NCBI RefSeq assembly: GCF_026914265.1
Contig: NC_069125.1
Coordinates: forward strand, 76,757,546-76,821,545
From: Mya arenaria
Lineage: Eukaryota; Mollusca; Bivalvia; Myida; Myidae
DNA: 64,000 nt
Direction of reading: 5' to 3'
The notes beneath the pieces were generated by a model. That model ran no database searches and had not been told where the DNA came from. It saw only the letters and a list, made by a program, of their open reading frames with translations. Of the stretch, positions 11,891-22,600 are shown in pieces (positions within the stretch are counted from its first letter, which is position 1; every line of letters starts with the position of its first letter). Position numbers and translations under genes: made by a program.

Positions 11891-12922
11891 TTCACTTTTA
11901 CTGTAAAATCGCAGTCACTATGTTATGGCATACGTCGCATAAACAATAAAGTTTGGAAAATATATACTCACTACTTTTAATCAGCTTTATAGTCGAGATG
12001 TAAGCTGTCTACTGGTCTAGCATCTGCTTTCATCTACCGATTCATCTGATAGAAAAATAAAGGCTGACTGCGAATGACCAAAATAATGTGCAACAGAATC
12101 GGATCCAATTGGACAACATATGTTTTCGACCACAAAGTACAACACACTACATTTGCTGCAAACCGTTACACTATTGTGTTTTTATTATAAAAATGCCTTT
12201 TGCAATAGCTGTATTTTGTTCTTATGTACATATTCTTGTGCATATAATTTGGTTGGCATTTGTATAAAACTACACCACACGCAGAGGCAAAATATGTTCT
12301 CTACAAACAATTTCTATGTATGTTAAACTGCTTTTGCAAAACGTTTACGTTTTTATGTTGGCGGAATATCTTGACATATCTCAGCCACCCTCTGTACACG
12401 ACCAAAAGCTGCGATCCAATTAGATACATAAATGAGACACCGCGGTGACCTTTGCTTGCAGGCAAATTTACGTGACCGAGCAACTTTTAATAACAAAAGT
12501 ATTTATTTATACTCTTGCATGCAATCGTTCTTTTGCGTGACTCCCTTTGTAATGTTCACTAATGAATATTACCCATAAAGTGATTCATTCATTCCGATAT
12601 AAACAGCTCATTGTGACAAACGTTCGTGCGATATACTATACATATAAGATACAGGGCTTAGAGAAATAGAAGCAAAAGTATGTGTTAAAATCAAATCACA
12701 TTTATTATACTGGATATTCTCTAAAAGTCAACTCCACACATGTTTGATTAATTGAAGGGAGAGAAAGGCAGGTGTGTTGGGTGTATGGGGAATCATGTAA
12801 ATAACCACAATTGCCACTGTAGGAACATCATTGTGCTTCTATATTAAAAATGGGACCAGTAATTGGCAAACCCCTACATGAAAATGAAAAGTTGTATTAC
12901 ATATGTTTATCATATACTGCAG

Positions 12923-15900
12923 ATGCGTTTAACGTGTGTACAGTTCCGCGGAGTGATGCTGCTCGTCTACACGGTATATCTGACCCCAACCTCGGCCGAC
13001 CTTGGGTCCCAAGACATCGACCCACTGTGAGTATCTCACCGTTATTTGTTTTTAGAACAGCATGTGTGTCACCATTTTTAGAGACAGACTAAAATTCTCG
13101 CTTAAACCTTCACCGACTCGCATTACGAGGCTGCCTCCCGTAACTAATTCGGTCTGGTTTTGTTTGTTAACATGGTTAGATTGGAGCTGTATCGTGACAT
13201 AATGCTACAGCAGGTCCAGTGAATGATTTCCATCTTGTTTCAGAATGCTCGAGTCACACAGCAGCCTTTCTCCTCTCAGAAACACTCTCTCCTCTCTAAA
13301 CGACTATCTCGTGGAATACCAGTGAGTAGCCTCGTATAAATACATCATGTGTTGGAACTCTACAGTACTAACGCGGACTACCCGAGTTTGTATTCCGAAA
13401 ATGCTCAAGTTTATTTGAAAGAATCGTAATATTATTTCACTTCCTTTGTACTTAAAAGAAACCGAAGAAGTAAGCGTAAGTTTTACAGTTCATAAATATA
13501 CAGTGTTTATTTCTTGTAATGGATTTATAAAGTTGTCATTTTGTGGTACGTGTATAATGTTGATTTTATGTGAATAATTACAATGACCTTAAATATCCCA
13601 CGTAACCTACATTCTGGTCCGTTACCGTGTAGGAAGCGGTCGTGCCAATTCGGTTTGAACAGCCACCACTGCGCACTGTCGGCCCTTGACGACATGAAGG
13701 GGGCGAGCGAGTGGCTCAGCAGCGCTCACAGCCCCGGCAAGCGCTCACAGGAACCCACAGACACACAGGACAAGTTTAATTGGTCAGTAAATACACATCT
13801 TGGTCTTGGTTGTACTAGAGTCAATATGGGAGTGATCTTTGATATACTTTTTACAAGAAGTGAGTTTGTGTAGCGACATGCAAGGTAGTTGTAGTTTGAT
13901 TGTTTAAGTATTTTGACATTTTATAATATTAACTTTGTTTTCATACGAACAAGATTAAATGTTATTTAAGTATGTGATACACTTAAGTATTTGATCAGAT
14001 CAGCCATCAGTAAGTTGTGTTTAAAAAAAATCAGTACCATACTTTGTGTGAAAGCTATTTCTATTTTTTTTATCAACATCGACGAGTCATTCAACGGCTG
14101 TTAGAGAATTGCGGGAAATAAAATAAACATTTGATTAACGACCATGGATATTCAAACGCTTTACAATAAGATCCTTTTCGCTTTTAGGAAATAATACGCT
14201 GGTAGATTTTTCTATATTCTGAGGCAAGCGACCATTTTAATTGGCGCGTCTGTCAGAACTAAGAACCGTCTCGATCCACTTAAGATAAAATTTCATAAGT
14301 CATAAAGGCGGTAGGAGATGTGACGTGCGCCTATTTTCCTGTCAGACGTGAGAGTGAGGCCCTACGACCGTGGCCGGTTGGACGGCTTCCCGTCAGCTCA
14401 CATCCAGAAGCGTGGACCGAGCGATGGGCACCGGCCACCGTAAATCTCATGGAAATGCCAGCGCGCCATTAACACCGGTAGAAACTAATGTACCAATGTG
14501 TCGCAGGCCATTGCGACGTTTGTGGATAAATTGTGATTAACTAGAGCTATATTGGTAGTTGAACTGGTCATGTTAGCTTTGAGCAAAGGGCAATACAATA
14601 CACTTTCTTTTAAAGACGCTGATTATTGTCTCAAAATAACATGATTCTTTTGTATCAAATCTTAATAATGGAGCTGACACATGCAGAAAGTGTTGTCTGA
14701 GACAATGTCATGTGAATATAAATCGCATTGTCGACGGTTGTCGGCGAGATCGGCAGCGATGGAGTAATGCAATTGTTTAAGTTTTTGGACATTTCAAGAT
14801 ACTAATGACAAAGTAGTATGTTTCCAATTGAGCGCAGATAACCCAGAGGCCTGTTTCATTGGAGATCTAAGTAGGAATTGAAGTAACCCCAGTGAAATAT
14901 GTAGCCTGTGGACGATGGTTTGACAAACGGTGCAATATTATATCGTTGATAAATGTTATCTATTTTATATATTTATTCAATGCGACAAAATATTAATACT
15001 GCTAAGCAAGACAGCTACTGGTATCATATTTTCACGTATTTCGGTTTGACGCCAAGTACCAATCGGGCTTGACGCTGCTTAACTTTGGTGATCGGACGAG
15101 AGCGGTGTTTTAACGCTATATGGCCGTAGACTTTCATCATTTTAACCGGTGGTCACCCATCCAAGTATCAACCGGGCTCGACGTTGCTCAACTTTGGTGA
15201 TCGGACTAAACCCGTGTTTTCACCGTGATATTGATGCAAACTATTGAACAATTATCTTTAAAAGATAGAATAAAAAATATTAATAACTACTGAATGATTA
15301 TTATGTAACAAAAAATAAATGTTTCGTTTTTGATAAAAAAAAATGGTTTAACATAATTATTTAGAGGATTGGATTAATACGTTAAAAATACTGAAAGAAT
15401 ATTTAGCCGACTTCAATAAAAATTGTTGATGCAGAAGTATTTATTTATAAAAAAAATATTTGGGGATTGGATGAATTTTAAGTTTTATACGATTGGATGG
15501 TATATTTTTTTAATATTCTAATATTATGGGGTTGTGTTCTGTTGTTCCGGGTAGAAATAAAATAGGCATGGATTTGTGTGGTAATAGTGATATTTGCGAA
15601 AAACGCGCAATATAATGAACCGGTAATATAGACAAAATGAAGTGTCTATTTTGGAAGATCAAAGATCAGCAATATAATTAAAATAAATACCTGTTTTAGT
15701 GTCGTCTTCCGGTCAAATATGTTCTGCACAACCGACATAACTTATAGTACAATATGGGTGTTTTGACTGAAATGTAAAAATAATGGGCTAATGTACTGAT
15801 TTAAAATATAAAGGTTTGTCCAGGTGAAGTGAACAAGGCCGCAGGTATGAAGAATCCGAGTCAGGAAAACATATCTCTAGAAGGCTTTATGTTCCAGGTT

Positions 15901-18900
15901 GCTAGATGATGTAGTGAACAAGCGGGCACATCTGGCCACGCTGCAGGCGCTGCTGGACACGGCCGAGGAACAGATGAACGCCAAACGGTACGTACCTTCC
16001 ACTGTCCGCGATGAGCCACAGCCGGGATCCAGACGCTGGTTTGGCTTGTATATATTAAAGTAGACAACCCACAATGGCCGAAATCCCTTGGGAGACAATA
16101 TTCTATATTGGGAAAGACACAATCTGAAATCTCCAGGCGATTTTTCTGTGGATATAATTGAGTTTAAATTGAACAAAAGTTGAGCGCTCTTTTTGATAAA
16201 AACTAAGGAATACGCTACCAGCATGGTTACAGCTAGGCACACGTCTGTTCTTGTAAAGGACATTTTCAGTTAGATCCATTGTGTATGAACATTTGGGACT
16301 TGAAGATAGATATAAGTGTGACATTGCACCGCGTGTTCGTCTACACTCGTACATATAAGTAGTAGGCTTTGCCTGTTAAATCTTGTTTGATGTACGGAGT
16401 TATTTTGAGTTATTTGTCGAACTGCTAATTGAAATTGTTACACATCGTAACGATCTTATTTGATTATATGTACTTTTTTCTAAAATAAACAGCAGTGTAT
16501 GTAAATGAAGCAAGCTTGACTCTCCACATGACACATTCAAGTTAATGCATGCCTTTGAAAATGAGATTGTCATCTTGTAAAAAAATAAGTAAAGGTATGC
16601 AAAAATATTGTTTATATTTCAAGTATATTTAAAAACATACCGTAACTCATTCTAATACATGGCTTTGAAATATTGTTATCAAAAATAGGTTCTCACTTCA
16701 ACTCTGTTTAATTCTAGCAATAGTATAGAATAATACTATACATGCTTACTGCAAAAACTTCTGAATTATAAAATAAAGTATAAAAAGAAGGAAAACGCCT
16801 ATGTTAATTTCGCAGCAGTTGTCGAGATTTAGCAAGCATAACACAATTCCTATGATGGTTTAAACTCAGTTCATACTGAAATTAATCATCTTGGCGAAAT
16901 ACATAGATTTTAATCTTCCGCACCGTAATTGTATAAGGGGAACATGCCAACTTTGAAAAATTAGTCTAACATGATATTTGAAAATCACTTATCCGGTTTG
17001 TATTGTTTCTAATTTACTAGTTTAAATCTTTGTTTTATGTAAATAAATACAATTAAGTGACTTAATTGATAACTTAGTACTCTCGATTTTCTTAAATTGC
17101 TTGATGGCTGGGAATCGTGATCCAGGAGTAATGGATTTCCAGGAGCAGACGACATTTTCTTTGGATAAAAACTACAGACACAGACGCGTTTAACATTCAA
17201 TTTTCTGTCATAGATCACCAAGTCCAATGTCATATAATGAATCTTACATTAAGTTATCGTCCAGGACAGCAAAACACGTAACATTGCAATGAAAACAGGC
17301 GTGTTTTGTTGACTGTACGTTTGGTGGGCAAAACTGTCTATATATCCGGTCTCCTCTAAAATTCAACCCCAATTGGAGCGCGTTTCCCATTTTGTTTCTA
17401 CTGAGAATATAATTGCCTACGTTCGTAATTAGTCGGCGCCCAGAAGGGCGCCGACTATATTTGATATTACTTTAGAAATATTCCAACTTAGGGACTAGTT
17501 CATAAATTGCAGTACAATGCTTTCAATAGTTTCCTCTTTGCATGATAAAATATGAAGTTTAGTTTGTTTTATAAAACTTTACACTTTAATTGATAATGAA
17601 ACCTTAAATAATAATAGCCCTGCTTATCATTATGAAATTTTTATTTTAAATACCAACTCAATCATAACAACTCGGCCATCTCCGAGATAGATACTGGCCG
17701 AGGTGTTCCGATTGATATCAAATAGATGAAGGTTACACGCTACTATTAAAATATCCTTTATGTTTGTAAACCTCCTACGCAGTAATCTCCCTTGGTGACA
17801 GCAAAAATGCCGAGTTTTGAAAAATTAACCTTGAGCTTAATTGTTTGTTTTGAAAATGTCATTCGAAAGAATGAAATCCAGATATTCCCCTTTGATGCAT
17901 AGTATTTTTATCCCCGTTCCATATACTCAACATGCCGGTACAAATAAAAGGTGAATTTCATGCTATTGAAATCTATGTATTAGACCATTGCCTTTTTTTT
18001 AATCCGAAGAAACGAATGTATATTTTTGTTATAATTTAGTTTAAACCAAAGGATTAGCTTGGGGGAAAAACCAGAATATCTACAATTCCGGGCTTAAACT
18101 ATTGTAACAATATTATTAACCATAATGTCATTCGAGCATATGTACACCCAACATAAAACAAAATATTATCATTGAAATAATAACCATTTTTGGTTATCTG
18201 CATGCACGTTTTTCTTTTAATTTCATAGCGCCGACTTGATGCTATGCATCAACTTTTTTCTTGTTCTAATTGTAATGAGATTTTTTTTTCTAGTATAGCT
18301 TAAAGTTTTGCTGTCGATTTTTTTTCCCTTTAAATCTTAATTGATCAGTATCAGTAACAGGAAATAAAGTTGGTTTTTGGTCGTGTATTATTTATTTTAT
18401 TTGAAAGCTGCACACTCACAAATAGACAGTTTTGACCCTTTTGCCTTAGAATCAGCTCATTATGGCACCAGTCTCTTCATTTCACTCATATAAGATAACT
18501 TGCAATATAACATATCTCAATTGTTTGGTAAACTGCCGAAAATTTCATTTTATGTTAATTAGGCCCTTAGTCATAAAACATCAATTTTCAAAGGTAAATA
18601 TGAAAAGTGCGATATGCCCAATTGTCAGCATTCTTTTATCACTGATTTCCAGACATTTATGCAAAACTCGGCCCATTCCAAGACAAAAAAGTAATAAATA
18701 TTGTGAAAACGGTCAATCTGTGATAGTGCAGCTTTAAGAATAACTCAATTTGTCAAATCGTGTTTGCAGGAAACGAACGTGTCGGTTTAACCTGGGCGGG
18801 CGGTGCGCCACCGAGCTGGCATCGGCCATCGCGGATCAGTATTACTATCTGAACGGCCCCTCAAGTCCTGGCCGCCGTCGCCGAAGGTCTGCTTCCGGCC

Positions 18901-18929
18901 GCCATATACAACCCATCAACAACAACTGA
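12923..18929 (+). CDS. Calcitonin-like peptide precursor (two peptides)
   Basis: Six coding exons: 12923-13026, 13244-13321, 13633-13782, 14359-14439, 15898-15987 and 18770-18929, joined by GT-AG introns that are all phase 2. They encode 220 residues. Residues 1-25 form a signal peptide (core GVMLLVYTVYL, cleavage likely after TSA). Peptide 1 is S64-P95, starting SCQFGLNSHHC and ending SSAHSP, followed by GKR. Peptide 2 is T171-P201, starting TCRFNLGGRC and ending NGPSSP, followed by G and five arginines. Each has an N-terminal Cys loop and a C-terminal Pro-Gly-basic amidation site, with length 32 or 31, as in the calcitonin family. Basic cleavage sites lie at 62-63, 97-98, 128-129, 146-147, 168-170 and 203-207. 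The role is inferred to be a secreted hormone or neuropeptide acting on a calcitonin-type receptor. The start at 12923 follows an acceptor-like CTGCAG. In-frame alternatives are ATGs at 12878, 12884 and 12956. Confidence 0.9.
13633..13782 (+). CDS. Exon 3: calcitonin-like peptide 1
   Basis: This exon carries the Lys-Arg pair that releases peptide 1, the whole peptide, and its Gly-Lys-Arg amidation and cleavage signal. The two Cys lie eight residues apart (C65 and C74). The acceptor is GTGTAG and the donor GTCAGT. A second possible donor, GTAAAT, lies seven bases on, but it would change the phase. Confidence 0.9.
14359..14439 (+). CDS. Exon 4: linker between the two peptides
   Basis: Encodes P112-P138 with a Lys-Arg at 128-129 that could release small linker peptides. 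The acceptor that keeps the frame is the AG at 14357-14358. Two earlier AGs (14344-14345, after a pyrimidine run, and 14351-14352) would each make a TGA at the junction with exon 3. The donor is GTAAAT. Confidence 0.7.
14450..15040. other. Intron 4, left part: nothing recognised
   Basis: AT-rich intronic DNA without an exon, repeat or RNA that I can support. Confidence 0.4.
15050..15131 (-). rRNA. 5S rRNA-like fragment 1
   Basis: On the minus strand it starts GTCTACGGCCATAT, the usual 5' end of animal 5S rRNA, and contains TCCGATCACC and AAGTTAAGCAGCGTC (box A region) followed by TTGGTACTTGG. It breaks off before the ATGGGTGACC box and the 3' half of the terminal stem. It is a truncated, diverged copy, probably a pseudogene or part of a 5S-derived SINE. 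Confidence 0.8.
15149..15234 (-). rRNA. 5S rRNA-like fragment 2
   Basis: On the minus strand it contains TCCGATCACC, AAGTTGAGCAACGTCGAGCC and GATACTTGGATGGGTGACC, i.e. box A with two changes and an intact box C, but it lacks the first nine or so bases (GTCTACGGC). It lies head-to-tail with fragment 1 about 100 bases away. Probably non-functional. Confidence 0.78.
15240..15890. other. Intron 4, right part: nothing recognised
   Basis: Very AT-rich, with poly-A runs. No exon or element can be supported. Confidence 0.4.
15898..15987 (+). CDS. Exon 5: acidic, helix-prone linker
   Basis: Ninety bases, phase 2 at both ends. The product is rich in Leu, Ala and Glu (LATLQALLDTAEEQ) with a Lys-Arg at 146-147. 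Acceptor GTTCCAG and donor GTACGT are strong. It could be skipped without changing the frame. Confidence 0.85.
15990..17425. other. Intron 5, left part: nothing recognised
   Basis: AT-rich intron. The open frames on the minus strand near 15861-16354 are antisense shadows of exon 5 and flanks. Confidence 0.4.
17430..17457. repeat. Perfect 12-bp hairpin
   Basis: TAGTCGGCGCCC, loop AGAA, GGGCGCCGACTA. The GC-rich stem stands out in AT-rich intron DNA. A related end, TAGCGCCGACTT, occurs near 18227, and another hairpin (CTCGGCCA...TGGCCGAG) near 17671-17702. The three may mark one non-autonomous transposon of about 0.8 kb. Confidence 0.7.
18404..18737. mobile_element. MITE-like inverted-repeat element
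   Basis: The left end reads AAAGCTGCACACTCACAAATAGAC and the right end is its near-complement, GTCAATCTGTGATAGTGCAGCTTT. The body has no transposase; the 91-codon frame inside is incidental. It ends only about 30 bases before the acceptor of the exon coding calcitonin-like peptide 2. Confidence 0.75.
18770..18929 (+). CDS. Exon 6: calcitonin-like peptide 2 and stop
   Basis: Begins after TTTGCAG and encodes the Lys-Arg, peptide 2 (C172 and C179 with seven residues in between?-see motif TCRFNLGGRC, two Cys), the Gly-Arg5 amidation and cleavage signal, then an 13-residue tail ending INNN before TGA. The coding part is GC-rich compared with the AT-rich intron that precedes it. Confidence 0.88.
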
Positions 18930-19064
18930 GCGCCCGTGAGCCGTTCTTGTGTCAGAGTGGTTCTGTGTATGACATTTCTGTTGAATGTTAAGAACTTTTG
19001 CCAAATTACGTTCTTTTTGGATCGAATTTTGACACCTTTCAAAGATCATTTGGTCGAAGTGAAA

Positions 19065-19070
19065 AATAAA
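19065..19070 (+). terminator. Candidate poly(A) signal, calcitonin gene
   Basis: AATAAA about 135 bases after the calcitonin-precursor stop. Another AATAAA follows near 19348. It is convergent with the astacin gene, whose stop codon is at 19660. Confidence 0.5.
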
Positions 19071-19659
19071 TCTAACAAAAGGTAAATGTATTCATGTCAT
19101 TGTGTATTTTAGGGAAAGAATCGAATGAAATAAAAGTAAACAAAACACGATCGTGGTACGGCTGTGTCTTCGAGTTCGTTTTCAAGTTGTATTTAAACGA
19201 TAACTGATAATCTTCATTATGCGGACCGAGCGAGCTGATTATGACATCTATTTGGATTTATTTCATCTTTGATGGAAAACACTTCCACATTTACACTCTC
19301 AATCACTGTATTTGATCTCGTAGCAACATAAATAAAAATGTTATGCGAATAAAGTTTAACCGCATTTAACTTTTAAATTACTTGAAGAAGAATCGTTTTT
19401 GTTTTTATGTAAAAGGATAACATAAAATACACAGATTTGGCACTTTAAGAATATCATTATGAACAATGAGATTTTACTACGCCATTTTTTCACCCAAACA
19501 TTTGCATTCAATACCAAACTTGAAAACTGGAATATCTCTACTAAAAAAACTAATATTTAAATAGAAAACAATGTTCACAATGTTTTGACCAGTACCGTAG
19601 TATACATAACAAACTCTGAAGAAAACCCAAGATGCCATCGCAACAACATTGAGTGTCAT

Positions 19660-22600
19660 TCACTTTGTAAGCCTAGAAAACGCCATGTTTCTAGTGAGGC
19701 GATAGAGGGCGCTCAGACTCCATCGTGTCTCCTCACCCTCATTTTCGTCTCGGCCCGGGGGTCGCAGGGCGTCCCTGAGCACGTCCAGGAAGGAGATCGG
19801 CGTGGTGGATCCAGGTGCCGGAAGTTCCGTCACGGTGGCACGGAATCCCCGGTAGGAGAACCGGCTATTTGAGCGGAAGATGAGCACGGTCAGACTGCCC
19901 TCGGAGGTGAATATTGTGCCACTTAATGACTCTCCGCAGTACCTAGGGAAATCATGGTATTTATTAATGCCCAACTGACTATAACATATTTAACAAATAT
20001 CCATTATAAGAATAATAGTACATGCATTACATCCACTTTGCGTGATCATATGCTGTGCAACTGTTAATTGCTATTTGTATAATTAAATTGTATTGTTACT
20101 TGCACAATTACCTTGTGAACTCTGCTGTTACATTGTTTGCCAGGTTGATGTCCACATAATCATTGTCACAGTTCGCCTCAAGCAACGAACTGTCGTCGAA
20201 GTGGACACGAATCCGTGAGCCAGGGTTCGTCTATGATAAAGCAATGCACAATTTATTAAATTTTATAGTCCATATAAGAAGACAAAGAGGCGGGTTATTG
20301 TCGAAACACAGTTTATTTTATTATAAACTCTTAGAGACAGACATGGAATATGTTACGTTCACTCCCGTGTTTCCGCTAGAAGCATATGATGTCAAAACTA
20401 GTCCGCAAGGTCATAACTTGCTTTACACATTTGCGTATTTTAATTTGTAGTTTATGTTTGAAGTTTCACAGTTTACACTCAAGTTATAAACAGTTATAAC
20501 TAAATGGTTTTGAAATGGCGCCAACATGATTAATTATGCACGACACCTAAAATACCTCCACTATTTTCTTCGAAAATTTCACAGACTGAGCGCAACGCCT
20601 CTGAATGCAAAACGCATTAATTTTAATTAAATTGGTTTCGTTGTCATACCTGTATGACGTATGTACAGCTACTGTCAGACGGGTAGCTGCTCGGGAAGCC
20701 CGGGCTCTGTATTGTCCGCCCACCGAGAGTCGCCATATACCGCCCGCCACATGTAGGGTCTTCACAAGGAAGGACATATGTTTTAACATTTAAGATATGT
20801 TGAAATAGTTGTTATTCGTACAAGATTCTACAGTTAAAAATGCATAGTGTGTACGATCTGTGATAGGTAGCATTTACATACATAGGAAGGTTCAAGTATC
20901 TAAACTCAAGTGTTATTAATGGTCAACTACTGATCAACCAACCGTGCGGCTTTTGGCAGATGTAACCGGAAGTTGTGGCACAGTCCTCAAGAGTGACCGT
21001 CTCGCCGTCGTACCGCCCACATCCCTTGACCTCACTTGACACGCCGTCCCTAACCGAGCTGAAATACGAACATCTTTGGTACTATAATTCAAACGGAACT
21101 GGAACTAAAACCTTTCCTACATTGTATGTTTACATACATATTAGTGGCACTGATATAATGTCCATGTGACAAGTACTCAACTACTATCAAAGCCAATACG
21201 AAACAGCACAGAAGCCTTTCATAAGAAAAACACAATGGTATATAACTTGATTTGTGCGAGTGTAACCGCATCGAAACGGTCAGTGAAAAGGAGTCCAAAA
21301 GATGGACATTATAAGCCACAAACAGTTCGTATCATAAATGATTACTAGTTGTCAATGACTGAACAATTGCATTAAGCACACGTACATGAGATTTGAGTCT
21401 ACAAGCGTTTCGTCGGCCCATGTGACTTCAGTTTCGCCCGCTTCCCTGGCCACGCCGACCCAGAGGTGACCATGACCCTCCACCATCCTCGCCTCCCCTA
21501 TGCGCAGTCGTAACCACTCCTGAAACACAAACTTACTATCACACTTTGATCCAGTGACAAACAATTGTTCTTTATAGTCAACAAGAGTAAGCAACTGCTA
21601 GTAATCATATGGAAAAATGAGCGCAGCATCATTAAATTGGATGTTTACCCTGCAGCTTTGCGCATTTCTGCCCCAATTCTTGATGCATTTTGATTATTTG
21701 TGTCACTTGAAAACACGAAACAGCAGATATCAGCCAACATAATCACCATTGCTCTCCTCTCCTTAAAGATAGCTAGAGTGCCACCCTTGATGCGACATGT
21801 GACACTTGCACGTGCGTATGAACGTGTATCCGTAGCCAAGAGGTAGCACGTGCCCTCGTTGTAGTCCCAGCCCTTCTGGCATTGCCACTCAACCACTGAA
21901 AAAAACACTTATGCATATTTCTTATAATGATGGACAGCACATTTATATTTTTAAAGCAAATAAATGAAATATGCACGATTGTTTTTCAAGATATGGCTCA
22001 GCTAAAAAGACCACACTCTTCCATATATCAAATAGTCTAGTTCTTTCCGTGTAAACAAGATGCATACAAATTGATTTAAACTAAGCTTTCGTCACATGTA
22101 TAATAATTAAGGTTATGCTCACGTACTGTGGTTGTTCCCGGGAATGGTCTGTTCACAGAACTCGCCGCGATAACCAGGGGGACACACACACCGGCAACTC
22201 GCCCCGCCCACAAACCCACCGTGCTGACACAGCCCGCGCAAAGACTCCGGGCATCGTGCTGTAATGGAAAACATGTATTCCGTCTGGAGCGTCCCTATCG
22301 TGCTGTAATGGAAAACATGTATTCCGTCTGGAGCGTCCCTATCTACTTATACACATAGGAGTACATGTTGAATATTCCTGTTTGCCATTAACATTCTATT
22401 TTCGGATGAAATAATAAAATTATATTCGTATAATGATTACTCACCGGAGCAGTTGTATGCCCTGTTTACGTATAGGGCGTCGTAAAAGCTGACGTCATCC
22501 GTGTTTCCGATCACGTGTTGGTAGGCGGGATCCAGCGTCTCGATTGTCGGCTGCTTATTTGCAGACCAAAACTGAAGAAGGTTTATGTGTAACATACAAT

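Noticed and set aside
12850..13092. 80-codon frame starting MGPVIGK
   Set aside because: It overlaps the true first coding exon in another frame. The phase needed for splicing to exon 2, and the signal peptide, are in the frame of ATG 12923.
13583..13873. 96-codon frame as a stand-alone gene
   Set aside because: Only its middle (13633-13782) is coding. It begins after an acceptor and ends at a donor; the rest is intron.
17430..17457. Rho-independent terminator
   Set aside because: The hairpin shape fits, but this is an intron in an animal gene and there is no T-run after it.
21645..21746. Extension of lectin exon 8 to the donor at 21649
   Set aside because: The phase does not fit exon 9 and the residues do not look like a lectin domain. 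The donor at 21746-21745 keeps the frame and normal spacing.
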